A stretch of 64,000 nt of DNA from Nonomuraea pusilla (GCF_900109355.1 NZ_FOBF01000002.1:592430-656429), one strand, 5' to 3'. Numbered from the stretch's first letter, positions 18,357-27,663 are shown. Translations and numbers: made by a program. Notes: generated from the sequence alone by a model not told the origin.

Positions 18357-18554
18357 ATGAACCACGACCTGATCCGCGCCTGGAAGGACGAGGACCACCG
18401 CGAGAGCCTGGCCGGGGTGGCCCACCCCGCGGGCGACATCGACCTCAGCTCCGCCTCCGGCGGCGAGGGGCAGACCACGAGCTTCCCGTGCCTCGTGGCG
18501 CTGTCGCTGCTCCTGCGCTGCTTCCCCGGGCAGCCCCAGGCTGCCCAGCTGTGA
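18357..18554 (+). CDS. lanA2: Lanthipeptide precursor A2
   Basis: 65-residue precursor whose leader is nearly identical to A1 over LIRAWKDEDHRE and HPAGDIDLS and ends after 36 residues in a canonical GG. The 29-residue core is unlike A1: Thr4, Thr5, Ser6 and Ser14 with Cys at core positions 9 and 19, allowing two rings, and a hydrophobic middle (LVALSLLL). The C-terminal FPGQPQAAQL tail lacks Ser/Thr/Cys. AGGAAGG precedes the ATG. It is 32 bp after A1, presumably in one transcript. Confidence 0.9.
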   Translation: MNHDLIRAWKDEDHRESLAGVAHPAGDIDLSSASGGEGQTTSFPCLVALSLLLRCFPGQPQAAQL

Positions 18555-18559
18555 CGCCG

Positions 18560-18751
18560 ATGAACGAGATCCGCGCCTGGAAGGATGAGGACTATCGGGA
18601 GATCTTTCCCGATCTGATCCACCCGTCCGGACAGGTCGACCTCAGGTCGATCAGCGCCGCGGACGGGAACTCGTTCAACCTCACCAGGATCCTCTCCTGG
18701 TGGTTCTGCGGCCCGGTCGGGACCGAGCACCCCAACGTCCCTGCTGAGTAG
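18560..18751 (+). CDS. lanA3: Lanthipeptide precursor A3 (divergent)
   Basis: 63-residue precursor. The leader keeps IRAWKDEDYRE and HPSGQVDL but diverges elsewhere, and by length its 36th residue is the Gly of AADG, so the usual GG/GA is missing and processing may be poor or shifted. The putative 27-residue core has Ser2, Thr6, Ser10, Thr19 and one Cys at position 14 (SWWFCGP). Start ATG 18560 lies five bases after the A2 stop without a clear ribosome site, suggesting translational coupling. It may be a decaying paralogue or a third component with a different maturation path. Confidence 0.82.
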   Translation: MNEIRAWKDEDYREIFPDLIHPSGQVDLRSISAADGNSFNLTRILSWWFCGPVGTEHPNVPAE

Positions 18752-18760
18752 CCGTCTCGT

Positions 18761-18790
18761 GGCCCGCCCGGTCCTGGCACCGGGCGGGCC
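18761..18790 (+). terminator. Intrinsic-type terminator after the lanthipeptide operon
   Basis: Perfect 12-bp GC-only-but-one stem (18761-18772 with 18779-18790) and a 6-nt loop, ten bases after the lanA3 stop. No U-tract follows, as usual in high-GC actinomycetes. Confidence 0.75.
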
Positions 18791-18920
18791 ACCGCCATTG
18801 CTCGGCCCCGCGAGGGGGCCGGGCCGCCCGGCGGACCCCACCACGGAGGAACGTCGCGGCATGCGTGCCTAGTTTGATCGTCATGACACGTCTAGGTTGG
18901 GACAAGATCCCGAATCTCGG

Positions 18921-21737
18921 ATGGTGACCATGCACGATCCTTCGCTCAAGCTGATCGGGCGCGCTGCCGAACTGGGGCGTCTCGCCGCCGCCGTCGGTGA
19001 TGTGGCAGCTGGGCGGTTCCGCGCCGTATCGATCACCGGGAGCCCCGGCATCGGCAAGACACGGCTCCTGGCCGAGCTGGGGCGGCACGCCGGTGAACGC
19101 GGCTTCACCGTCATGACCGGCAGGGCCACGGAGTTCGAGAGGTGCTTCCCGTTCGCCGTCTACGTCGAGGCGCTGACCCCGTGGTCTCAGCCCGATCCGG
19201 GCGACGCGGAGGCGAGGGCGGCGCTGGAGGCGCTCGTGTCGATCTCCCGAGGAGACCGCGAGTCCGAGGCGCGCATCGACCGCTACCGGCTGTATCGCGG
19301 CATCAGCCGCTTACTCGAAACGGCGCCCGGCTCGATCGCCCTGCTCCTGGACGACCTGCACTGGGCCGACCAACCCTCTTTGGAGCTCACCGAGTACCTG
19401 CTGCGCAAGCCGCCGCGCGGCGGCCTGCTGGTCGCGGTGGCGCATCGGCCGGCGCCGCTGCCCATCGGCGTGGTCGCCGCCCTGCCGCAGGCGGACGACC
19501 AGGCCATTTTCCTGGACCTGCAACCGTTGGAGGAGAAGGACCTCGCGGAGTTCTTCCCCGGCGCCGCCCCGCATCGGCGGCGGCTGCTGCACCGGGCCAG
19601 CGCCGGCAACCCGCTCTACCTGAACGCGCTCGCCGACGCCAGCGAACCCGTCCTGGCCGGGCTGACCGGCGGCGAATACCCCGCCGGCGGGCCGCGGGCG
19701 CTGCAGGCGCTGTTGCTGGCCGAGCTCAACGTCCTGCCCGGCGAGCTACGGCAGGTCGCTCAGGCACTGGCCGTCGCCGGTGATCAGGCCTCCCTCGACC
19801 TGGTGGCCTGGATAGCCGAGACCGGCGAGGAGGACGCCGCCGACGCCCTGGACCGGCTCTGCGCCCACGGCGCCGTGATCCCCACCGACGCGTTCTTCGC
19901 CTTCCGGCACCCGCTGCTGCGCGCGGCCGTCTACCGCGAGGCGGGCATGGGCTGGCGCACGCGGGCGCACGAGCGCGCCGCCGCCTACCTCGACGCCCAC
20001 CGCGGGCCCGTCACCCTGCTCGCGCATCACGTCCAGCGGTCGGCCCGGCAGGGCGACGAGCGAGCAGCCGACATCCTGCACGACGCCGCGGCGGGACTGC
20101 TCGACTTCGCGCCGGCCACAGCGTCCCGCCTGCTGCGCACCGCGCTGCGCGTCCTCCCCGCCCGGGAGGACCTGACCTCCCGGAGGATGGACATGCTCCT
20201 GGCGCTCGCCCGGGCGGTCGCCTCGCTGGGCGAGCTGGCCGAGAGCCGGGAGATCCTGGAGGAGGTGCTGCTGGGCCCGGACCCCACATCCGTGGAGGCC
20301 GCGGGATTCGCCTCCGTCCTGTCCCGCCTGATGGGCGACCTGGACGCGGCCAAGCATCTGCTGACCAGGGCGCTGAGCCGGTCCTCCCAGGCTGCGGCCA
20401 TCCTGGCCGAGCTGGCTGCGATCGACTCGCTGCGGCTCGACAGCGCCGAGGCGTGGCGGTACGGCCTGGCGGCCCTGGACCAGGCCGGCGAGCTGGACGA
20501 TCAGGTGCTGGTCGCGGCGGCGCACAGCCTGCTCGCGCTCAACGCGGCACAGCAGGCGCGAGCCGGCGACGCCCACACCCACGCCGAGCAGGCCGCTCGG
20601 CTCGTGGACAGCGCCACCGACTCGGAGCTGCGCCCGCACGCCGGGCTGCTCGCGCCGCTGGCGCTGGTCGAGGCACAGCTCAACCTACGGGATCGAGCCG
20701 CCCGGCACCTCGCCAAGGGGCTGGAGCTCGTCGGCTACCAGGGGCTCAATCACGGCTTCCCCTTCCTGCGCATTGTGGAGGTCGTGCTGCTCACCCGCGA
20801 GGGACGGCTTTGCGCGGCCGTCGCCGCCGCCGAGGAAGCGGCCGAACTCGCCGCCTTCCCCAACAGCCAGGAACTGACCGTGACCCTGCGGGCCGCCGCG
20901 CTGCCCGCGCTGCTGTGGCTGCACGGCCCGCAAACCGCCCTCGCCGCGGCCGACGAGCTGATCGCTCACGGGCTGCCCAGGTCGGCATGGTGGTCGGAGC
21001 TGACGCGGCTGAACCTCGCCACCGTGAACTTCCACGCCGGCAGGGTGGACGCCTGCCTCGCCCAGCTCACCGCCGGCCCCTGGTCGCCGATGACGGCGGT
21101 CGGCGCGGGAATCTACCGGCAGGCACTGCACGCGATCTCCGCGGCCCGGTTCAACGACCTGCACAGCGCCCTGCTCCTGTCCGACCTCGGCCTCGCCGAC
21201 GCCAAGGGCGCGGGGCTGGACCATCAGCTCGGCGCGGCGCACGAAGCGCGGGCCGAGGTCCTGCTCCAGTACGGCGAGCTGGAGGAGGCCCTGCCGCACG
21301 CCTCGGCGGCGGCCGCCTACTTCGCCGACGCGAAGGCACCGATCGACGAAGGCCGAGCCCGTCAGCTCCTCGCGACCCTGCACTCCCGAAACGGTGACGC
21401 CACGGCGATGCGGGAAGAGCTGGCACGGGCCAAGGCCCGCTACACCGAGTGTTCGGCCGCCTGGCTGGAGAGGCAACTCGCCAGAACGGAACTGCGCATG
21501 GCGGCGACCCTCACCAGGCGGACCCAGGAGCCGGCGGGGCTCAGCAGCCGTGAACAGCAGATCGCCGAGCTGGCCGGTTCCGGCCTCACCAACCGCGAGA
21601 TCGCCCAGCGGCTCTACCTGAGCCCCAAGACGGTCGAGGCCCACCTGGCCCGCATCTTCGTCAAACTGGACGTGCGTTCGCGGGTCGAGCTGGCGCGCAG
21701 GCTGGCGGAGGGAACCTCGCTGGAGCACTCGCCGTAG
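18921..21737 (+). CDS. LAL-family (large ATP-binding LuxR) transcriptional regulator
   Basis: About 938 residues. An N-terminal AAA/NTPase module has Walker A GSPGIGKT near residue 40 and Walker B LLLDDLHWAD; a long helical TPR-like middle follows; a C-terminal LuxR helix-turn-helix (about 873-930) contains LSSREQQIAELAGSGLTNREIAQRL and LSPKTVEAHLARIF. It sits just behind the lanthipeptide terminator and may control that cluster; LAL proteins often are cluster activators, but this is inference. Starts are ambiguous: TTG 18897, ATG 18921 or ATG 18930, none with a strong ribosome site. An imperfect CCTAG...CTAGG inverted repeat lies at about 18868-18896. Confidence 0.88.
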   Translation: MVTMHDPSLKLIGRAAELGRLAAAVGDVAAGRFRAVSITGSPGIGKTRLLAELGRHAGERGFTVMTGRATEFERCFPFAVYVEALTPWSQPDPGDAEARAALEALVSISRGDRESEARIDRYRLYRGISRLLETAPGSIALLLDDLHWADQPSLELTEYLLRKPPRGGLLVAVAHRPAPLPIGVVAALPQADDQAIFLDLQPLEEKDLAEFFPGAAPHRRRLLHRASAGNPLYLNALADASEPVLAGLTGGEYPAGGPRALQALLLAELNVLPGELRQVAQALAVAGDQASLDLVAWIAETGEEDAADALDRLCAHGAVIPTDAFFAFRHPLLRAAVYREAGMGWRTRAHERAAAYLDAHRGPVTLLAHHVQRSARQGDERAADILHDAAAGLLDFAPATASRLLRTALRVLPAREDLTSRRMDMLLALARAVASLGELAESREILEEVLLGPDPTSVEAAGFASVLSRLMGDLDAAKHLLTRALSRSSQAAAILAELAAIDSLRLDSAEAWRYGLAALDQAGELDDQVLVAAAHSLLALNAAQQARAGDAHTHAEQAARLVDSATDSELRPHAGLLAPLALVEAQLNLRDRAARHLAKGLELVGYQGLNHGFPFLRIVEVVLLTREGRLCAAVAAAEEAAELAAFPNSQELTVTLRAAALPALLWLHGPQTALAAADELIAHGLPRSAWWSELTRLNLATVNFHAGRVDACLAQLTAGPWSPMTAVGAGIYRQALHAISAARFNDLHSALLLSDLGLADAKGAGLDHQLGAAHEARAEVLLQYGELEEALPHASAAAAYFADAKAPIDEGRARQLLATLHSRNGDATAMREELARAKARYTECSAAWLERQLARTELRMAATLTRRTQEPAGLSSREQQIAELAGSGLTNREIAQRLYLSPKTVEAHLARIFVKLDVRSRVELARRLAEGTSLEHSP

Positions 21738-21893
21738 ACGAGCGGCACGCAACGGCGTGAGCGGACTGCCCGTATCGGGACGGACCAATGGTGGCCCGGT
21801 TGTGTGAGCAGGCCGGGATCCCGCCCGAGCCGTCGCAGCTGACCGCCTCCTTCGGGGAGCGGAGCAAGGAGGCGCCGCACATGCCCGGCGAGG

Positions 21894-23303
21894 TCAGCGG
21901 TGGCTCACTGACTGCTTGGCCTCCTGACCGTTCGGCCCGACTTCCCTCGGCGTCCGCGCCGTGGTCAGCCACAGGCCGGTGAACACGGCGCAGGCCAGCG
22001 TCACGGCGCCCGCTGCGAGGAAGGCGCTGTTGAGGCCGGATTCGAAGGAGGCGCCGCCGGACTCCCGCGTGTGGACGACCGCCCCGAGCAGTGCCACGCC
22101 GAGCACGGCGCCGATCTGCCGGGTGGTGCTGCTGACGCCCGAGGCGAGGCCGCCCTCCTGCGGGCTGACCGCCTGGATGGCGGCCCCGGTCAGCGGCGAC
22201 ATGGTGAGAGCGAACCCGACGCCGACGACCGCCAGCCGCCACCACACGTTCCCGTAGCCGGTATCGGCCTGGACGAAGCCCAGCGCCAGCAGCCCCACCC
22301 CGGCCAGCGCCAGGCCGACGCCGACGACGACGCGGAAGCCGTACCTGGCCGCGAACCGGCCCGCGTACGGGCTGACGATCACCATGGCCAGCGAGGTGGG
22401 CAGGGTCCGCAGCCCGGCGACCAGGATCGACGTGCCCTGGACGTAGACGAAGAACTGGGAGAAGAAGAACGACGACCCCATCAGCGCGAACCCGACCACG
22501 ACCATCGCCGTGTTGGACACCGTGAACAGCCGCTGACGGAACAGCCGCAGCGGCAGCATCGGCGTCGACACACGACCCTCGACCACGACGAACGCGGCCA
22601 GGAGCACCAGCCCTGCGGCGAAGCTGCCCAGGATCACCGGCGAGGTCCAGCCTCGGGAGCCGCCCTCGATCAGGCCGTAGGTCACAGCGCCCACGCCTGC
22701 GACGGACAGGACCGTGCCGGGGACGTCGATCGGCGGCGCGCTCGGGTTACGTGACTCCCCCAGCACGCGCAGCCCGGCCAGCAGCAGGACCACCCCGATG
22801 GGCACGTTGACGAGGAAGATGGCGGGCCAGCCGAAGGACTCCACCAGGATTCCGCCCGCGAGCGGTCCGGCGGCCAGGCCGAGGCCGCTGAACCCGGCCC
22901 ACAACCCGATCGCTCTGACGCGCTCCCTCGGAGCGGGATACGCGGCGGCGAGCAGCGCCAGCGAGGCGGGACTCAGCGCCGCGGCCCCGACGCCCTGCAG
23001 CACCCGCCCGGCGATCAGCCAGCCGATCGAGGGTGCGAGCGAACACACCACCGACGCGGCCGTGAACACCACCACCCCGGCCAGGAACACCCGCCTGCGG
23101 CCGAACCGGTCGGCGAAGACGCCGCCCGACAGCAGCAGCATGGCCACCAGCAGCACGTAGGCGTCGACGATCCACTGCAGGCCGGTCAGCCCGGTGTGGA
23201 GCCGCTCCTGCATGTCGGGCAGGGCAGCGCCGACGATCGTGTTGTCGAGCAGCACCATGAACTGACCTGCGCAGGTCAGGGTGAGCAACGCTTTCACACA
23301 CAT
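21894..23303 (-). CDS. DHA2-type (14-helix) MFS drug efflux transporter
   Basis: 469-residue proton-driven exporter of the major facilitator superfamily. It shows LLDNTIVGAALPDMQ in helix 1 (typical of the EmrB/QacA group), motif A GVFADRFGRRRVFL, and motif C of drug/H+ antiporters GLAAGPLAGGIL. ATG 23303 is preceded by an AGGGGGG ribosome site. It is divergent from a TetR gene with palindromes between them, the standard local repressor/efflux pump arrangement. Substrate unknown; it could export a local natural product or foreign drugs. Confidence 0.92.
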   Translation of the reverse strand: MCVKALLTLTCAGQFMVLLDNTIVGAALPDMQERLHTGLTGLQWIVDAYVLLVAMLLLSGGVFADRFGRRRVFLAGVVVFTAASVVCSLAPSIGWLIAGRVLQGVGAAALSPASLALLAAAYPAPRERVRAIGLWAGFSGLGLAAGPLAGGILVESFGWPAIFLVNVPIGVVLLLAGLRVLGESRNPSAPPIDVPGTVLSVAGVGAVTYGLIEGGSRGWTSPVILGSFAAGLVLLAAFVVVEGRVSTPMLPLRLFRQRLFTVSNTAMVVVGFALMGSSFFFSQFFVYVQGTSILVAGLRTLPTSLAMVIVSPYAGRFAARYGFRVVVGVGLALAGVGLLALGFVQADTGYGNVWWRLAVVGVGFALTMSPLTGAAIQAVSPQEGGLASGVSSTTRQIGAVLGVALLGAVVHTRESGGASFESGLNSAFLAAGAVTLACAVFTGLWLTTARTPREVGPNGQEAKQSVSHR

Positions 23304-23314
23304 CCCCCCTAAAA

Positions 23315-23367
23315 GCAGTCAGCGACTGCGTTAAAAGGAGACTCTAACGCAAGTCCCGACTGCGTTA
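23315..23367. promoter_or_regulatory. Paired TetR operator candidates between the efflux pump and its regulator
   Basis: Two related palindromes: GCAGTC-AGC-GACTGC at 23315-23329 and TAACGCA-N9-TGCGTTA at 23345-23367. The 12-mer CGACTGCGTTAA occurs twice (23323-23334 and 23357-23368), 34 bp apart. They cover the 74-bp divergent promoter region and should bind the adjacent TetR protein. Confidence 0.7.
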
Positions 23368-23377
23368 AGGTGGGGGT

Positions 23378-23947
23378 GTGGATGAGCAGGGGCGGGCCAG
23401 GCGGCCCGGCGGGCGCAGCGCGCGGGTCCGCGCCGCAGTGCACCAGGCCGTTACCGACCTGGTCAGCGAGCGCGGCTACGGCAACTTCACCATCGGCGAG
23501 GTCGCGGCCCGCGCGGGCGTGGCCGACACCAGCCTCTACCGCCGGTGGGGCAACCTCCAAGCCCTGCTCAGCGACGTGCTGCTGACCCGGCTCAACGCGC
23601 AGGCGCCGATGCCTGACACCGGCAGCCTGGCCGGCGACCTGCGCACCTACGCAGGCATCGTGGCCCGCGAGGTCACCGGACCCGACGGCCTGGCGTTGGT
23701 GCGGCTCGCCATCGCGCTGTCGGGCGAGGGTCAACAGGGCATTCAGGCGCGCGACGAGCTCCTCGCCGACCGCACCAGGCAGTTGCAGGCCATGCTCGAC
23801 CGCGCCCGCGACCGAGGCGAGAACCCTCCCGACGCGCTGGAGGTGCTGGACCATCTCCTGGCGCCGATCTACATGCGCGTCCTGTTCGACGCGGGCCCGC
23901 TCACCCCTGACTACCTCGACGGGCTGGTCGACCGGCTGCTCGCCTGA
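23378..23947 (+). CDS. TetR-family transcriptional regulator of the divergent efflux pump
   Basis: 189-residue repressor-type protein. The N-terminal helix-turn-helix is FTIGEVAARAGVADTSLYRRW (positions about 36-56); the C-terminal part resembles TetR_C_33-type ligand-binding domains. GTG 23378 has AAGGTGG just upstream. The short divergent spacing and shared palindromes imply that it represses both itself and the DHA2 transporter until an effector binds. Confidence 0.9.
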   Translation: MDEQGRARRPGGRSARVRAAVHQAVTDLVSERGYGNFTIGEVAARAGVADTSLYRRWGNLQALLSDVLLTRLNAQAPMPDTGSLAGDLRTYAGIVAREVTGPDGLALVRLAIALSGEGQQGIQARDELLADRTRQLQAMLDRARDRGENPPDALEVLDHLLAPIYMRVLFDAGPLTPDYLDGLVDRLLA

Positions 23948-25022
23948 TCCAGTCCGTCGCGGGCGCGCGACCGCTCTGCGCGGTCACCCACCCCGAGGAC
24001 CGCCGTACAGCTGCTCGGCCTGGTCGGACTCACCCAACGCCTGCGCGCGCTCGGGAGGATGGTGTGGCCGCTGACGAGGCGGAGGATGATGAAGCCGAAC
24101 AGGACGTCCTGGGCGACTTCCGCGTCGACGTCGGCGCGTGGTTCACCTCGTTGCGCTCCACGCCGCCGCATCTGGATCAGCTCGCGGCGCCTCTCCAGGA
24201 AGCGGTGCGCCGCCGCCTTCGGGTGCGCAACAGCCCTTCGATGATGTGAACCGCCTCCCTCACCCCGCACGGGATGAAGTGGGAGAACAACGCCATCGTA
24301 GGCCGGTCAGCCTGGCCTCGGCGCAGAACATCTCGGTCAGTTCCGGAAAGCGAGGTTGGCCAGGACGGTCAGATCATCGGTGTGCTCGGTGTCCAGGACG
24401 CGCTCGCACGGTTCCGGCGCCGTCCGCTTTGCGGCGCTCAGGTGGAACTGCTTTCTTTCACCACGAGCTCCCCCGTATCCCGTCTGTCGCGGTCAACCAC
24501 TCACCCACCGCGGGCCGGCTTCCAACACCAGCATGAAACGCGCCAGTATCCGGCCACGCCACTGTCGACTGCGGCGATGTACCTTTTCGCGATTGGGCAG
24601 GCGAGGTAGCCTTGGGTTCTTCAGCCGCAACTTTCCTGCGGACAATCCGTGCAGTTGTTCGGTGATGCTCCAGCCGCAATAGGCCCCTGATGAGGCGATG
24701 GCCGTGACCGCGTGGAGCCTGCCTACCTCGACACGGCAGCCTGTCCGTGCATCGCTTTCGGAAGGGATTTCTCACCGAGATCCAGCAGCCGGTGGGAGGC
24801 CGCTTTCTGGACGCTTTCTGATTGATCTGCGGGAGCTCATGTCGGGCACATCACGCTGAAGCCGTGACGGGCTTCGCCGATCACGAAATGTCACATCCGA
24901 TGAATGTCGCTCGGCCGTCCAGTACCGGTTGCCTGCCGTTTCACCAGGGGCACTCGTGTGCCCTCATCGTGGTCACAACGCGCGCTGATCTCGGCACGCG
25001 CAACCAAGGAAGAGGTACTGTC
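23948..25022. other. Gene-poor interval between the TetR gene and the GH92 gene
   Basis: About 1.07 kb without an intact gene. It contains a TetR-like relic (about 24030-24270, reverse strand). Reverse-strand bases about 24335-24410 translate to RVLDTEHTDDLTVLANLAF before a stop, vaguely like a TPR repeat. Nothing recognisable was seen from about 24480 to 24820. The last 200 bases should hold the promoter of the GH92 gene. No transposase or terminal repeats were seen that would explain the decay. Confidence 0.5.
24030..24270 (-). pseudogene. Relic of a TetR-family regulator (C-terminal part)
   Basis: The reverse strand encodes about 50 residues (from LERRRELIQMRRRGAQRGEP through RADVDAEVAQDVLFGFIILR to SGHTILP) that match the C-terminal ligand-domain pattern of TetR_C_33 regulators. 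No helix-turn-helix lies upstream, and beyond SGH the natural-looking continuation is in another frame (RAQALGESDQAEQLYGG, then a stop). It therefore looks truncated and frameshifted. The intact TetR gene is adjacent on the other strand, so an old duplication is possible. Confidence 0.45.
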
Positions 25023-27473
25023 TTGCGCTTATCGTTCCGCAAGGTCATGGCGCCGATCGGCGCCCTCGTGCTCGTGTTCGCCGCCACAACGGTCCCCGCT
25101 CAGGCCGGCCCCTTGGCTGACGGCGTCCCCGTCGAGCACCCGGCCTCCTACGTCGACCCGTTCATCGGGACGGCGGGCGGCGGCACCACCTGGCCAGGGT
25201 CCGTCCTGCCTTTCGGAATGATCGCCTGGAGTCCCACCAGCACGACCGGCGACCAGACCAACACCGGCGCCGCCGGCGGCTACAGCTACAACACCACCCG
25301 GGTACGCGGTTTCAGCCTCACCCACGTCAACGGCACCGGCTGTCATCCCGGCGCGGCGGGTGACGTGCCGATCATGCCCTTCACCGGCGAGATCACCACC
25401 TCTCCCACGGCCGACACCCGCGATCTGATCTACGCGAGCGACTTCTCCCACGACCAGGAGAAGGCGACCCCCGGCCGGTACACCGTCACGCTCGCCTCGG
25501 GGGTGACCACCGATCTGGCGGTCACCCGAAGGGCCGGGGTCGCCGAGTTCGCCTTCCCCTCGGACAAGCCGGCCAAGCTGCTGTTCCGTACGTCCAACTC
25601 GCTCAACGGCAGCGAGGACGCGGAGATCCACATCGACGCCGCGCAGCGCCGGGTCACCGGTTCGGTGCTGACGGGCTCCTTCTGCGGGCGGCGCGCCAAC
25701 GGCGGCGAGAACAATCGCAAGAGTTACTACCGTCTCTACTTCGCCGCCGACTTCGACAAGCCCATCACCGAGACCGGCACGTGGCACGACGCGACGGTCA
25801 CGCCGGGCGGCACCGACGCGACCGGCGGCGAGGGGTACGCCACCGGGGCCGCGCGGGCGGGCCGGGGCTCGGGCGGCTGGATCGGGTTCGACACCTCCAC
25901 CGGCCCCACCGTACGGATGCGTGTCGGCATCTCCTACGTCGGCGTCGCCGGAGCCCAGGCCAACCTCGACGCGGAGTTGCGCCGCTCCTCCACCGTGGAG
26001 AAGGTGGCCACCGCCGGGTTCCACGCCTGGGACAAAGCGCTCAAGGCGGTCAGGATCAGTGGCGGCAGCGAGGCACAGCGCAGCGTCTTCTACACCGCGC
26101 TCTACCACTCGTTGCTGCAGCCCAACCTGATGAGCGACGTGGACGGCAGCTACCTCGGCATGGACCGCAAGGTGCACCAAGTCAGGACAGGGCAGAATGC
26201 GCAGTACAGCAACTTCTCCGGGTGGGACCAGTACCACGCGCAGATCCAACTGCTCGCCCTGCTCGAACCCGGCGTGGCCGGCGACTTCGCGCAGTCGCTG
26301 TACAACTACGCCGGCCAGAACGGCGGCGTCTGGGATCGCTGGGTGCACGTCAACGGCGCCACACACGTCATGACGGGTGACCCCTCGGCCATCACGCTGG
26401 CCACGTTCTACGCGATGGGCGTGCGCAACTTCGACGCCGTGGGCGCCTTCGACTCTCTGATCCGCCAGGCCACGGTGCCGCATCCCGACGGGCTCTCCGA
26501 CGCCGGATGCCCTGGCCAATGTGTCGGGGCCCGCCCGAATCTCGCCCAGTACCTCGGATCACACTATTCGGCCCAGGACGTCTGTCACTGCTGGGGCGGA
26601 GCCGCCGAAACCCTGGAGCAGTCGATCGCCGACTCCTCCCTGGCCTCCTGGGCCGAGTTGCTCGGTCGTGAGGACCTGCAGCGGGAGTTCGCGGCGCGTG
26701 CCTCCTACTGGAGGAACACCTTCAACCCCGCCGCCACACCGGGCGGCGGGTACGCACAGGCCAGGCGCTTGGACGGCGGCTGGGTCACCCCGTTCAGCCC
26801 CGCGACCGGCACCGGGTTCGCCCAGGGGACCAGCGCGACCTACACCTGGCTGGTGCCGCAGGACGTCTCCGGGCTCGCCGAGGCGATGGGCGGAAGGGAA
26901 CGTGCGGCGGCGCGCCTGGACGATTTCTTCCACAAGCCCGACGGCAGCTGGTCGCTGAGGGGTGGAGATCCGCTCCGTTACGATTCCACCAACGAGCCCG
27001 GCCTCCACGCCCCGTGGCTCTACAACGCCCTCGGACAGCCGTGGAAGACCCAGCAGACAGTTCGGCAGATCCTGGACACCGTCTATACGACCGGGCCGAG
27101 CGGGCTGCCCGGTAACGACGACCTCGGCACGATGTCGGCCTGGTACGTCCTGGGCGCCCTCGGACTGTTCCCCCAGACCCCCGGCCGCGCCGAGATGCTG
27201 CTGTCCGCTCCGCTGTTCCCATCGGCGATCGTCCATCGTCAGGGCAGCCGCCGCCCGCTCATCATCGCGGCCCCGGAGGCCTCGACCAGCCACCGCTACA
27301 TCGCCGGAGCCGGCGTCAACGCACAGCCCTACGACCGCAGCTGGGTCGACGGCTCGCTGATCCGGGACGGCGGCGTGATCTCCTTCAAGCTGACCTCAGC
27401 CCCTGACCTGAGGTGGGGCACATCACCGCAATCGCTTCCCGTCGACCACGGCAAACCGGACGGCGGCCAGTAG
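25023..27473 (+). CDS. Secreted GH92 alpha-mannosidase
   Basis: Calcium-dependent exo-alpha-mannosidase family that trims mannose from N-glycans and yeast mannan. 816 residues. The TTG 25023 start has GGAAGAGG upstream and gives a typical signal peptide (LSFRKVMAPIGALVLVFAATTVPAQA); frame upstream has no secretion signal. GH92 blocks in order: GGGTTWPGSVLPFGMIAWSP, SLTHVNGTGCHPGAAGD, NFSGWDQYHAQIQLLALL, CHCWGGAAETLEQS, NEPGLHAPWLYN and GNDDLGTMSAWYVLGALGLF, the last containing the catalytic-base region. Acts outside the cell; monocistronic by appearance, with the next gene convergent. Goes functionally with the GH20 enzyme at 60904. Confidence 0.95.
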   Translation: MRLSFRKVMAPIGALVLVFAATTVPAQAGPLADGVPVEHPASYVDPFIGTAGGGTTWPGSVLPFGMIAWSPTSTTGDQTNTGAAGGYSYNTTRVRGFSLTHVNGTGCHPGAAGDVPIMPFTGEITTSPTADTRDLIYASDFSHDQEKATPGRYTVTLASGVTTDLAVTRRAGVAEFAFPSDKPAKLLFRTSNSLNGSEDAEIHIDAAQRRVTGSVLTGSFCGRRANGGENNRKSYYRLYFAADFDKPITETGTWHDATVTPGGTDATGGEGYATGAARAGRGSGGWIGFDTSTGPTVRMRVGISYVGVAGAQANLDAELRRSSTVEKVATAGFHAWDKALKAVRISGGSEAQRSVFYTALYHSLLQPNLMSDVDGSYLGMDRKVHQVRTGQNAQYSNFSGWDQYHAQIQLLALLEPGVAGDFAQSLYNYAGQNGGVWDRWVHVNGATHVMTGDPSAITLATFYAMGVRNFDAVGAFDSLIRQATVPHPDGLSDAGCPGQCVGARPNLAQYLGSHYSAQDVCHCWGGAAETLEQSIADSSLASWAELLGREDLQREFAARASYWRNTFNPAATPGGGYAQARRLDGGWVTPFSPATGTGFAQGTSATYTWLVPQDVSGLAEAMGGRERAAARLDDFFHKPDGSWSLRGGDPLRYDSTNEPGLHAPWLYNALGQPWKTQQTVRQILDTVYTTGPSGLPGNDDLGTMSAWYVLGALGLFPQTPGRAEMLLSAPLFPSAIVHRQGSRRPLIIAAPEASTSHRYIAGAGVNAQPYDRSWVDGSLIRDGGVISFKLTSAPDLRWGTSPQSLPVDHGKPDGGQ

Positions 27474-27663
27474 GGCCGCGCATGGACCGGTCTGCAGGCC
27501 ATCGTTGACGCTGCCGCCTCCCCTGGCGGGGGGCTGATGACCTGGCGGCCGACGGCCTACCGGTCCTGCGTACCAGGTGATCGGCTGGACCGGCGGACGA
27601 CGCGTGCTCTCCACGAAGCGGGACTGAACCGCTCGGCTACAGACACGCGTCAGTGTTCGCAGA

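Noticed and set aside
18239..18560. Longer starts upstream of the lanthipeptide precursors A2 and A3
   Set aside because: The extended frames run through neighbouring precursor genes in a different frame; the conserved leader begins at the annotated ATGs.
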